Of a stretch of DNA of 16,553 bases, positions 1-7,164 are shown piece after piece. The position numbers were made by a program, and so were the translations under genes. Location of the stretch: positions 1 through 16,553 of the forward strand of contig JAILPG010000056.1 in the NCBI GenBank assembly GCA_024699595.1, written 5' to 3'. Below the pieces are notes generated by a model. It had not been told where the DNA came from and did not search any database. It worked only from the letters and a program-made list of their open reading frames with translations. How positions within the stretch are numbered: the first letter of the stretch is position 1; the number at the start of each line of letters is the position of its first letter. The stretch comes from Lachnospiraceae bacterium. Lineage in GTDB: Bacteria > Bacillota_A > Clostridia > Lachnospirales > Lachnospiraceae.

Positions 1-21
1 AAAAAATTTTTCAAAAAACTG

Positions 22-51
22 TTGACATGGGAAAGCGTGTCATGATATTAG
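22..51 (+). promoter_or_regulatory. Candidate promoter of the T-box/trpXYZ transcript
   Basis: A perfect -35 hexamer TTGACA lies at 22-27. An extended -10, TG at 43-44 followed after one base by TATTAG at 46-51, sits 18 bp downstream. The T-box stem I begins shortly after the expected start point. The -10 choice is inferred; TATAAA at 53-58 is too far from the -35 to be preferred. Confidence 0.6.
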
Positions 52-64
52 TTATAAATGTGAG

Positions 65-362
65 CGGGATCGATATCCCAAAAGCACCTAAACCGATGAG
101 AAAGAGTAGTAGGTACTGTCACTTCTTAAAAGAGAGCCGCAGGCGGTGGGATTGCGGTAAAGAATACAGGTCTGAATGGACTTTCGAGGGCAAACGGAAA
201 ACCTGAAAAGGCGAGTATGGGAGACGGAGCAGACACTTCGTGAAAAATGTCAGCATATGTTGGTATGCGTTGAGTGGATGCATAGTGCATCAAGCCGGGT
301 GGCACCGCAGGAGATCATTTATCCTGTCCCAGCACTTAAGTGATATGGGACAGGTTTTTTTT
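65..362 (+). promoter_or_regulatory. T-box riboswitch, tRNA-Trp specific (UGG specifier)
   Basis: This leader has the ordered landmarks of a T-box. They are the AG-bulge/GA-motif region GATGAGAAAGAGTAGTA (about 95-111), the distal AGAGA...GGTG segment of stem I (about 131-149), the specifier loop GAAUGGA (174-180) and the conserved T-box sequence GGGTGGCACCGC (297-308). A rho-independent terminator follows at 323-362. The specifier codon is UGG at 177-179, tryptophan, followed by the usual purine. The bulge reads UGGC (300-303) and would pair with GCCA, which fits the G discriminator base of bacterial tRNA-Trp. Uncharged tRNA-Trp should stabilise the antiterminator and allow transcription of the downstream transporter genes. 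The 5' boundary is approximate. Confidence 0.95.
323..362 (+). terminator. T-box rho-independent terminator
   Basis: An 8-bp perfect stem, CCTGTCCC (323-330) with GGGACAGG (347-354), is followed directly by a run of eight T (355-362). It is the regulated terminator of the T-box, mutually exclusive with the antiterminator that contains the UGGC bulge. From 363 to 483 there is only untranslated leader; I see no small gene there. Confidence 0.93.
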
Positions 363-483
363 ATGCAGTTTTGCAGGACAGAAATACCCGACCATGTCTT
401 TACCAACGTAATCGGCTTTATTAAAAGCCAAAGAAACCTAATTTACGGATTCTGCAGAAAATGCAGGGAAAAGGAGAAAGACA

Positions 484-1557
484 ATGAAGAAGAATCATGG
501 AAAAGCAACGGCATTAGTTTTAACGGCAGCATTAACCATCGGCCTTATGGGATGTGCAGGCGCAGCTCCTGCAGCATCGGGAAGCGGTCAGACTGAACAG
601 ACACAGACCGAAACGGGTACGGTATATAAGGTGGGTATCTGCAATTACGTGGATGATGCATCCTTAAACCAGATCGTTGACAATATCGAGGGACAGCTTG
701 AGAAACTTGGAAATGACAATGATGTAACCTTTGAAATATCCTATGATAACTGCAACGCTGATGCGAATGTTCTCAATCAGATCATTGCCAACTTCATCGC
801 TGATGACGTTGATCTGATGGTGGGAGTTGCAACACCTGTAGCAATGGCAATGCAGAGCCTTACCGAAGGCAAGGATATACCGGTCGTATTTGCCGCTGTA
901 TCCGATCCCGAGGGAGCAGCACTTGTGGCATCCAATGATGCTCCGGGCGCAAACCTTACAGGTACGAGTGATTATCTCGATACAAATGCGATAATGAATC
1001 TTATATTTGCAAATGATCCCGATGCAAAGAAGATCGGTCTCCTCTATGATATAGGACAGGATGCAAGCACCGCACCGATCGAAGCAGCAAAGGCTTATCT
1101 TGATGACAAGGGTATAGAATATGTGGAGCATACAGGAACCAACGTGGATGAGATCGCACTTGCGGCTCAGGCTCTGGTATCCGACGGAGTGGATGCGATC
1201 TTCACACCTACCGACAATACGGTTATGACAGCTGAGCTTACAATATATGAGACACTTGCAAATGCAGGGATCCCTCATTATACGGGAGCTGATTCCTTTG
1301 CTCTAAACGGTGCATTCGTAGGCTACGGTGTTGATTATGCAAACCTTGGAGTAGAGACGGCAAATATGGTAAAGGGCATTCTTGTTGACGGAAACGATCC
1401 GGCTACTACTCCCGTTATGACATTTGATAACGGTACGGCAACCGTTAATACCGAGACCTGCGAGCTTTTAGGTCTTGATTATGAGACGGTAAAGACGGCT
1501 TTTGAACCCTACTGCTTAAGAGTTGAAGAGATAACCACTGCTGAAAGCTTTGAATGA
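484..1557 (+). CDS. trpX: TrpX-type substrate-binding lipoprotein of a predicted tryptophan ABC transporter
   Basis: The 357-residue protein begins with a lipoprotein signal peptide: a basic KKNHGK start, a hydrophobic stretch, and a lipobox LMGC with the lipidated Cys at residue 24. It should be anchored outside the cell membrane. The mature part resembles the ABC_sub_bind family (PF04392): an opening strand (YKVGICNY), a VVFAAVSDPEGAALV segment, and a periplasmic-binding-protein fold throughout. AAGGAG at 471-476 precedes the ATG with good spacing. The family alone does not fix the ligand. The tryptophan assignment comes from the UGG-specified T-box upstream and the adjacent permease and ATPase, the arrangement described for TrpXYZ in Firmicutes. 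Transport of a related indole or aromatic compound is not excluded. Confidence 0.85.
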   Translation: MKKNHGKATALVLTAALTIGLMGCAGAAPAASGSGQTEQTQTETGTVYKVGICNYVDDASLNQIVDNIEGQLEKLGNDNDVTFEISYDNCNADANVLNQIIANFIADDVDLMVGVATPVAMAMQSLTEGKDIPVVFAAVSDPEGAALVASNDAPGANLTGTSDYLDTNAIMNLIFANDPDAKKIGLLYDIGQDASTAPIEAAKAYLDDKGIEYVEHTGTNVDEIALAAQALVSDGVDAIFTPTDNTVMTAELTIYETLANAGIPHYTGADSFALNGAFVGYGVDYANLGVETANMVKGILVDGNDPATTPVMTFDNGTATVNTETCELLGLDYETVKTAFEPYCLRVEEITTAESFE

Positions 1558-1558
1558 T

Positions 1559-2470
1559 ATGAGCAATTTACTTCCTTTATTTCAAACAGCATTAGAACTC
1601 GGACTTATCGGTTCCCTTACGGTACTGGCACTGTTTTTGAGCTATTCGATGCTCAATGTCTGTGACCTTTCAACTGACGGATGTTTTACCCTTGGGGCCT
1701 GTGTCGGTGCAGTCGTGGCGATCTCAGGCCATCCGTATCTGTCCGTTATAGCAGCGATGCTTGCGGGAGTCTTATCAGGCTTTATCACCGCATTTTTACA
1801 GACAAAAATGGGCGTGGACAGTCTGCTTGCGGGTATCATAATGAATACGGCGCTGTATTCGGTAAACATAGCCATCATGGGCGGAAGTTCGCTTCTTAAC
1901 ATGAATAAGACAGAGACGGTGTTTACGAAGCTCGGATCGCTTTTATCAGGGACTTTCCTCTCTGAAAGCACCAAGCTTATCATCGCTTTTATCGCCGTGT
2001 CTGCTGTTGCGGTGTTCCTTTATTTTTTCCTGAAGACGAGGATAGGTCTTTCCATAAGAGCTACCGGAAACAATCCGGAAATGGTAAGATCATCATCCAT
2101 AAACCCCGCGATGACAACGATAGTAGGACTCTGTGTGGCAAATGCTTTTACCGGTCTTTCAGGCTGCCTCCTCGCGCAGTCTCAGAAATCGGTAAACATT
2201 GATATCGGATCCGGAATGGTAACCATCGCACTGGCATCCCTGCTCATAGGAGGTACTTTTATAAGAAGCAGGAGAATAGGTCTAAGACTTATAGGAACGG
2301 TGATCGGTGCTTTCATCTTCAGACTTGTATATACGATAGCCTTAAGATTTAACATGCCCGCATATATGTTAAAACTGGTATCGTCAGTGATCGTTATAAT
2401 CGCCATCTCGGGACCTTACTTAAAGAGCAGGTTTCCGGAGTTTTACAAAAAAATGGGGAGGAAGGGATAG
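1559..2470 (+). CDS. trpY: TrpY-type ABC transporter permease
   Basis: This 303-residue, very hydrophobic protein of the BPD_transp_2 family (PF02653, branched-chain/ribose-type permeases) has roughly eight or more membrane segments. A family-typical stretch near the N-terminus reads CDLSTDGCFTLGA. I start it at the ATG at 1559, one base after the trpX stop codon, which suggests translational coupling. A TTG at 1550 would add three residues and overlap trpX. No strong Shine-Dalgarno is visible. It forms the membrane pore for the ligand delivered by TrpX and pairs with the ATPase encoded next. A homodimer is likely because only one permease gene is present. Tryptophan specificity is inferred from the T-box. 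Confidence 0.85.
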   Translation: MSNLLPLFQTALELGLIGSLTVLALFLSYSMLNVCDLSTDGCFTLGACVGAVVAISGHPYLSVIAAMLAGVLSGFITAFLQTKMGVDSLLAGIIMNTALYSVNIAIMGGSSLLNMNKTETVFTKLGSLLSGTFLSESTKLIIAFIAVSAVAVFLYFFLKTRIGLSIRATGNNPEMVRSSSINPAMTTIVGLCVANAFTGLSGCLLAQSQKSVNIDIGSGMVTIALASLLIGGTFIRSRRIGLRLIGTVIGAFIFRLVYTIALRFNMPAYMLKLVSSVIVIIAISGPYLKSRFPEFYKKMGRKG

Positions 2471-3256
2471 ATGCTTGAGATAAAAAACATATCAATGACC
2501 TTCAATCCCGGGACTGTTAATGAAAAAAAGGCACTGTCGGACCTTTCTCTTTCGGTAAACGACGGGGATGTCATATCGATCATCGGTTCAAACGGAGCCG
2601 GAAAGTCGACCCTTTTCAACGCTATAGCAGGATCCTTTATCGTGGATAGCGGAAGCATATTTCTTGACGGAAAGGATATAACCTTTACGCCGGGACACGT
2701 AAGGGCCAAGGAGATCGGCCGTCTGTTTCAGGATCCCCTAAAGGGTACGGCTCCCGATATGAGCATAGAGGAAAACCTTGCGCTTGCAGCCGGAAGCGGC
2801 GGATGGTTAAGCCGCATATCCAAAAAGGAAAAACAGATGCTTCGCGAGAAAGTAGCTCTTTTAAACATGGGACTTGAAGACCGGATGGACAGCCCTGTAG
2901 GTCTCTTATCCGGCGGACAGAGACAGGCTCTGACACTTTTGATGGCAACGATAAATCCGCCGAAGCTTCTGCTTTTGGATGAACATACGGCAGCCCTTGA
3001 TCCGGCCACCAGTGAAAAGGTCATGGAGCTTACGCAGAGGATCGCTAAGGAAAACAGACTGACCTGTCTCATCATAACCCATAACATGCAGGCCGCCCTT
3101 ACTCAGGGAAACCGGACGCTTATGATGGAAGAAGGAAAGATCATACTTGATATTTCAGGTAAGGAACGTGATAAAATGACAGTAGATGACCTGCTAAAAA
3201 TGTTCAGGGAAAGATCGGGTCATGAGCTGTTAAATGACAGGATGCTGCTTTCATAG
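2471..3256 (+). CDS. trpZ: TrpZ-type ABC transporter ATP-binding protein
   Basis: This 261-residue ABC ATPase has every catalytic motif. Walker A GSNGAGKST is at residues 39-47, the Q-loop FQDP near 86-89, the signature LSGGQ at 146-150, Walker B LLLLDE at 166-171 and the H-loop His at 204. The length is normal for a single-domain importer ATPase. The ATG follows the trpY stop codon with no gap, and a GGGGAGG ribosome site lies at 2455-2461. It energises the TrpX/TrpY importer. This gene appears to be the last of the T-box-controlled set, but I see no terminator between it and the esterase gene 36 bp downstream. Confidence 0.9.
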   Translation: MLEIKNISMTFNPGTVNEKKALSDLSLSVNDGDVISIIGSNGAGKSTLFNAIAGSFIVDSGSIFLDGKDITFTPGHVRAKEIGRLFQDPLKGTAPDMSIEENLALAAGSGGWLSRISKKEKQMLREKVALLNMGLEDRMDSPVGLLSGGQRQALTLLMATINPPKLLLLDEHTAALDPATSEKVMELTQRIAKENRLTCLIITHNMQAALTQGNRTLMMEEGKIILDISGKERDKMTVDDLLKMFRERSGHELLNDRMLLS

Positions 3257-3292
3257 GGCGACGTGCTTAAAAATGGTTACAGGTGAGGAAAT

Positions 3293-4351
3293 ATGCCGGA
3301 TAAAAACGAAAACTTGAAATATTACGGAATTAAGGAAGTACCGGAGCTTATAATACATGGCAGGACATTGTTAAAAAACGATGTCCTGCCATTGTTCTGG
3401 AATAACAGCGGTATAGAAGTTTGCTGTGACGGAACTGAGCTGTGGATAACGGTTGAATCGGATTATGATATTTACGAGCCCTGGTATGCGGTGGAGATAA
3501 ACGGAGCTTTAATAACCCGCAGTATGCTGTATCCCGGAGAGAACAGGATATGTCTGTTTCGGAATATGTCAAAAGGGGTGATAAAGAGGGTCTTTTTCTA
3601 CAGGGAGCTGCAGCCGATGGGCGATGACAGATGCAGCATGCTTGTGAAAGGCATATTCAGTGACGGTGAATTTTTCCCGGTACCTAAATACGATCACAGG
3701 ATAGAGTTTATCGGGGACAGTATTTCCTCCGGGGAAGGAACCTATGGTGCCGGGGATGATATGGACTGGATCCCGATGTACATGTCATCGAGCAGGAATT
3801 ATATCAATATGATCGCAAAGAAGTTAAATGCCGATGTCCGCATCATCTCTCAGGGGGGATGGGGTGTATATTGCAGTTTTGATGCCGACAGAAAACACAG
3901 TATTCCGGTAATATATGACAAAATATGCGGTCCTGCACGCGGAGAATACAATAAGAGCTTGGGGGCAGCAGAAAAGTACGATCCGTCCGACTGGCAGGCT
4001 GATGCTGTAGTCATAAACCTTGGAACCAATGATGCCACGGGGGTTGCAGCAGATCCGTCTCTTAGCATGGATGAATGTGAACGGGCGGTTAAGGAGTTCT
4101 TAAAAAAACTCCGCGGTTACTATAAAAAAGCACATCTTCTATGGGTATACGGAATGTTAGGTTATGATATAAACACAAACCTGAGCCGAGCCGTAAACGA
4201 TTATATAAATGAGACAGGAGATAAAAACGTATCGTACCTGACTCTTCCAAACACACTTTCCGATGAACTCGGCTCCCGCATGCATCCCGGTCTGAAAAGC
4301 CACGCTAAGGCTGCAGCAATGATAGCGGATTATCTGTCAGGCAGATTATAA
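3293..4351 (+). CDS. CE2-like SGNH acetylesterase (mannan/xylan oligosaccharide deacetylase)
   Basis: The 352-residue protein has a two-domain layout: an N-terminal beta-rich region (about 1-130) and a C-terminal SGNH hydrolase domain. Block I is EFIGDSISSGEG with nucleophile Ser143, block II is QGGWGVY (188-193 region), block III is NLGTNDATG (Asn246), and the catalytic His331 lies in MHPG. The residue three before this His is Ser, not Asp. That matches the Ser-His dyad reported for carbohydrate esterase family 2. No signal peptide is present, so it should be cytoplasmic. In the Roseburia mannan locus, RiCE2 removes 3-O, 4-O and 6-O acetyl groups from mannooligosaccharides, and the mannan operon just downstream suggests the same role. 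A GGTGAGG site precedes the ATG. It lies behind trpZ with no terminator and no clear promoter. Confidence 0.82.
   Translation: MPDKNENLKYYGIKEVPELIIHGRTLLKNDVLPLFWNNSGIEVCCDGTELWITVESDYDIYEPWYAVEINGALITRSMLYPGENRICLFRNMSKGVIKRVFFYRELQPMGDDRCSMLVKGIFSDGEFFPVPKYDHRIEFIGDSISSGEGTYGAGDDMDWIPMYMSSSRNYINMIAKKLNADVRIISQGGWGVYCSFDADRKHSIPVIYDKICGPARGEYNKSLGAAEKYDPSDWQADAVVINLGTNDATGVAADPSLSMDECERAVKEFLKKLRGYYKKAHLLWVYGMLGYDINTNLSRAVNDYINETGDKNVSYLTLPNTLSDELGSRMHPGLKSHAKAAAMIADYLSGRL
3357..3392 (+). repeat. Perfect 12-bp inverted repeat inside the esterase gene
   Basis: ATGGCAGGACAT (3357-3368) and its exact reverse complement ATGTCCTGCCAT (3381-3392) flank a 12-base loop, within codons of about residues 22-34 of the CE2-like protein. 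No T-run follows, so it is not a terminator. It could form a stable hairpin near the 5' end of the coding region. Confidence 0.85.
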
Positions 4352-4360
4352 ATATTCATG

Positions 4361-4388
4361 TTGCAATTTAGCTAAAAATGAGTAAAAT
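4361..4388 (+). promoter_or_regulatory. Candidate promoter of the lacI-family gene
   Basis: TTGCAA (4361-4366) and TAAAAT (4383-4388) are separated by 16 bp and lie about 40 bases before the regulator's ATG. The palindrome TTTAGCTAAA fills most of the spacer, which suggests autorepression by occlusion. Confidence 0.55.
4367..4376 (+). promoter_or_regulatory. Operator O1 (TTTAGCTAAA), regulator promoter
   Basis: A perfect 10-bp palindrome identical to the site at 5621-5630. It directly follows the -35 element of the regulator's own promoter. It is preceded by AA, as are the other copies. Confidence 0.7.
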
Positions 4389-4429
4389 TAACTTAACAAA
4401 ATCCGAACAGCAGTCAGAGGTAGATTGTC

Positions 4430-5446
4430 ATGCCAAAGAAAATCACAATGTCAGATATTGCCGAAGAGCTTGGGATCAGCACGGTTACCGTTTCAAAAGC
4501 ACTGTCGGGACAAAAGGGTGTAAGCGAGGAAATGCGAAAGCGCATCATGGATATCGCTGAGGAGAAGGGATATCATAAATCATTTTCTTCAAAGGGAAAT
4601 GAAGATTTCAAGATAGGTGTCCTGATCGGGGCAAGATACCTTGGGAACATAGATTCCTTTTACGGGCATATGTATCAGATCTTTTCGGCCAAGGCTGCAA
4701 AAGCAGGTTCTTTTACCATGCTGGAAGAATTAAGCGACGAGGATGAACAGAAGCTTGTATATCCTAAGCTCATAGGAGACGGGAATGTAGATGCCATCGT
4801 TATCATGGGAGCGCTTAGCGAAGGATATCTTAATATGTTGGATGAAAAGCTTTCGGCCCCTGTCTTTTATATGGATTTTACCGACAGGAAACACCAGAAG
4901 GATTCGGTTATTTCCGGAAGCTTCTACGGAGCCTATATCCTGACCAATCATCTGTTTGACAAGGGTCATAAGGACATAGGATATGTAGGAACTCTGCTTT
5001 CAACACCTTCGATCACCGACAGATATCTCGGGTATATCAGGGCTTTAATGGAGCATGGTCTTTCCGTAAATAAAGACTGGGTCTTAAACGACAGAGATAT
5101 GATAACGCAGGAGGTAGATCTTGACAAAAATATCAGACTGCCAAAAAAAATGCCGACTGCCTTTGTCTGCAACTGTGATCTGACAGCCAGCATGTTTATT
5201 CAGTATCTGAAGGGAAAAGGGTATAAAGTTCCCGAAGATGTTTCGATAGTAGGATATGATGATTTCGTGTATTCCGGAAACAACGAAACAGGGATCACGA
5301 CTTATAAAGTGGATATGGATGAGATGGTAAGAAGGACCTTAAAAAGAATACTTCATACCTTAAGAGGAGAAAAATACAGAGGCGGACTCAGCATAGTGGA
5401 AGGATGCCTTGTAGAAAGGGAAAGTGTAAAGCGGATAGCAAAGTAA
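4430..5446 (+). CDS. LacI-family transcriptional repressor of the mannan operon, lacking the canonical hinge helix
   Basis: The 338-residue protein has a LacI-type helix-turn-helix at residues 5-27 (MSDIAEELGISTVTVSKALS) and a periplasmic-binding-protein-like effector domain from about residue 60 (IGVLI onward, with VSIVGYDDF near residue 270). Between GY (47-48) and IGV (62-64) only 13 residues occur, HKSFSSKGNEDFK. The family-typical N-x-x-A-R-x-L hinge helix is missing. The start is ATG 4430, with AGAGG at 4416-4420. It lies between the CE2-like gene and the sugar-transport operon. The same palindrome occurs in its own promoter and around the promoter of that operon, so autoregulation and repression of the operon are inferred. 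The effector is probably a mannooligosaccharide, but this cannot be read from the sequence. Confidence 0.9.
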   Translation: MPKKITMSDIAEELGISTVTVSKALSGQKGVSEEMRKRIMDIAEEKGYHKSFSSKGNEDFKIGVLIGARYLGNIDSFYGHMYQIFSAKAAKAGSFTMLEELSDEDEQKLVYPKLIGDGNVDAIVIMGALSEGYLNMLDEKLSAPVFYMDFTDRKHQKDSVISGSFYGAYILTNHLFDKGHKDIGYVGTLLSTPSITDRYLGYIRALMEHGLSVNKDWVLNDRDMITQEVDLDKNIRLPKKMPTAFVCNCDLTASMFIQYLKGKGYKVPEDVSIVGYDDFVYSGNNETGITTYKVDMDEMVRRTLKRILHTLRGEKYRGGLSIVEGCLVERESVKRIAK

Positions 5447-5521
5447 ACGCTTAAGGGTGTATCGTTTTTCCCAAAGATCAGTATATGTGCAGCATATCAC
5501 AGAGCATTTTGCGATGGTTAA

Positions 5522-5531
5522 TTTAGCCAAA
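5522..5531 (+). promoter_or_regulatory. Operator O2 (TTTAGCCAAA), upstream of the binding-protein promoter
   Basis: One mismatch from the TTTAGCTAAA palindrome. It lies upstream of the -35 of the binding-protein gene, with its centre 54 bp from O3. It could allow looping or act as an auxiliary site. Confidence 0.55.
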
Positions 5532-5546
5532 AACAAGATGCCCTTT

Positions 5547-5576
5547 TTGTTTATTAAGTAGAAGTTAAGGTATAAT
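5547..5576 (+). promoter_or_regulatory. Promoter of the mannan-oligosaccharide uptake operon
   Basis: A perfect -10 TATAAT (5571-5576) has a weak -35 TTGTTT (5547-5552) 18 bp upstream. The -10 runs straight into operator O3. The surrounding 212-bp intergenic region (5447-5658) holds this promoter, three operator copies and no gene. I see no convincing terminator for the regulator gene in it. Confidence 0.65.
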
Positions 5577-5585
5577 TTAGCTAAT
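5576..5585 (+). promoter_or_regulatory. Operator O3 (TTTAGCTAAT), overlapping the -10/start region
   Basis: Nine of ten bases match the TTTAGCTAAA palindrome. It shares the last base of TATAAT and would cover the expected transcription start, the classic position for repression. Confidence 0.65.
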
Positions 5586-5620
5586 GGATTGACTAACTAA
5601 ACTTAATGAATTAAAATTAA

Positions 5621-5630
5621 TTTAGCTAAA
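5621..5630 (+). promoter_or_regulatory. Operator O4 (TTTAGCTAAA), in the untranslated leader
   Basis: A perfect copy of the palindrome with its centre 45 bp downstream of O3, between the start point and the ribosome binding site of the binding-protein gene. A diverged half-site (AACTAAA, 5595-5601) lies between O3 and O4. Confidence 0.7.
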
Positions 5631-5658
5631 AGCTCATCTACACTAATAGGAGGAAGAT

Positions 5659-7062
5659 ATGAAAGGAAAAAGATTTTTAGCATTGGCAACAGCTGCTGTT
5701 ATGATCGCATCTTTAACCGGCTGCGCATCAACCGGCAGTGTAAACACAGTAACTAATGACGCTGACACAGCAGATAAGACTGAGACTGCAGAAGCAGGAG
5801 AACTCTCATACACAACTCTCAATCTTGATGATAACAAGGATCTTACGGCATCGATCAAGTTCCTTCATCACAAGACAGACCGTGAGGCTGACGGAACGAT
5901 GGCAAATATGATCGCTGAGTTCAATAAGGAGTTCCCGGGTATCACCGTATCGACGGAAGCCGTTACGGATTATGCAGAGGATTCGCTTCTTCGTCTTTCA
6001 ACAGGTGACTGGGGCGATATAATGTTTATCCCCGCTGTTGACAAGTCAGACCTTGCAACGTACTTTATGCCGCTTGATACTCTTGACAATCTTTCGGCAG
6101 AGCTTAACTTTGTTGATAGCTGGCAGTTTGACGGTTTATGCTACGGTATACCTTACATGGCAAATGCACAGGGCGTTCTTTATAATAAGAAGGTATTTGC
6201 TGATGCAGGTATCACAGAGCTTCCCAAGACTCCCGCAGAATATGTTGCTGACCTTAAGCTCATTAAGGACAACACAGATGCCATCCCTCTTTACACAAAC
6301 TATGCAGCAGGCTGGACAATGGGTGCCTGGGATGCATATGTAGGAATAGTTACAAACGGTGATAACACTTACTTCAACCAGAAGCTTGTTCATACAAAAG
6401 AGCCGTTTGCTGATCCCGGTGACGGCACGGGCGCTTACAACCTTTATAAGATACTGTATGATGCCTGCGCAGAAGGCCTTATCGAGGACGACTACACGAC
6501 AACCGACTGGGAAGGCTGCAAAGGAATGCTTAACAGAGGTGAGATCGGATCAATGGTTCTTGGTTCATGGGCATATGCTCAGATGCAGGAAGCAGGTGAT
6601 ACACCTGAGGATGTTGGATACATGCCGTTCCCTATGACAGTAGGCGGAAAGCAGTATGTAAACGCCGGTGGTGACTACAACTACTGCATCAATGTGAATT
6701 CATCAGATGAGAACAAGCTCGCTTCACTTGTATTCATCAAGTGGATGGTAGAAAAGTCAGACTGGTGCTTCAACGAAGGCGGTTACACAGTAGTTAAGGG
6801 CGGCCAGAATCCCGATATGTATGCCGCATTTGACGGCTGCGAAGTCCTTTCGGATCAGCCCGCACTTCCCGGAGAAGAGACATTCGTTAATGATATGAAC
6901 TCAGAGTCCGAGCTTTCGATCAATGCAGGCGGAAATGATAAGGTTCAGAGGATCGTTGAGGCCGGAGCTACAGGCTCAGAAAGCTTTGATGATATCATGG
7001 CTGACTGGAATAAAAAGTGGCAGGATGCACAGGAAGAGCTTGGAATAGAAGTTCTGTACTGA
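5659..7062 (+). CDS. Sugar ABC transporter substrate-binding lipoprotein (probable mannooligosaccharide-binding protein)
   Basis: The 467-residue protein starts with a lipoprotein signal ending in SLTGC (Cys22). An acidic/Thr-rich linker to about residue 50 precedes a family 1 extracellular solute-binding domain (SBP_bac_1 type). Typical features are the FNKEFPGITV strand, the GDIMFIP segment, and an aromatic-rich central part including GIPYMANAQGVLYNKKVF. A strong AGGAGG (5648-5653) is five bases from the ATG. The protein captures oligosaccharides outside the membrane for the two permeases encoded downstream. Specificity for beta-manno-oligosaccharides is inferred from the epimerase, GH130 and esterase genes in the same operon, as for the Roseburia mannan-binding protein. 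A hairpin after the stop codon may allow more expression than the permeases. Confidence 0.9.
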   Translation: MKGKRFLALATAAVMIASLTGCASTGSVNTVTNDADTADKTETAEAGELSYTTLNLDDNKDLTASIKFLHHKTDREADGTMANMIAEFNKEFPGITVSTEAVTDYAEDSLLRLSTGDWGDIMFIPAVDKSDLATYFMPLDTLDNLSAELNFVDSWQFDGLCYGIPYMANAQGVLYNKKVFADAGITELPKTPAEYVADLKLIKDNTDAIPLYTNYAAGWTMGAWDAYVGIVTNGDNTYFNQKLVHTKEPFADPGDGTGAYNLYKILYDACAEGLIEDDYTTTDWEGCKGMLNRGEIGSMVLGSWAYAQMQEAGDTPEDVGYMPFPMTVGGKQYVNAGGDYNYCINVNSSDENKLASLVFIKWMVEKSDWCFNEGGYTVVKGGQNPDMYAAFDGCEVLSDQPALPGEETFVNDMNSESELSINAGGNDKVQRIVEAGATGSESFDDIMADWNKKWQDAQEELGIEVLY

Positions 7063-7083
7063 TAATTTAGTTTAGCTTTCTTC

Positions 7084-7122
7084 ATAGCCGGAGAGGCGGA
7101 TTAACTCTCCGGCTATATTTTT
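7084..7122 (+). terminator. Intra-operon hairpin with short T-run after the binding-protein gene
   Basis: A perfect 12-bp stem, ATAGCCGGAGAG (7084-7095) with CTCTCCGGCTAT (7105-7116), has a 9-base loop and is followed by A then five T. It lies between the binding-protein and permease genes, where no new promoter is evident. It is therefore best read as a partial terminator or 3'-end stabiliser that sets the ratio of binding protein to permease. Confidence 0.85.
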
Positions 7123-7164
7123 GGCACTATACACATTTGTATTGCAGCATTGATGGAGCATTTT

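Noticed and set aside
240..596. Open frame of 118 codons across the T-box and the start of trpX
   Set aside because: It overlaps the T-box structure and terminator and reads trpX in another frame. It has no ribosome site or recognisable protein pattern.
5441..5454. CcpA cre-like sequence AGTAAACGCTTAAG at the end of the lacI-family gene
   Set aside because: The AANCGNTT core fits, but the outer positions do not match the consensus and it overlaps the stop codon. It is too weak to call without a binding test or conservation.
7117..7164. Possible separate promoter for the permease genes (TTGGCA at 7121-7126)
   Set aside because: No -10 hexamer occurs at 16-19 bp; the nearest TATA-like strings are 10-11 bp away.
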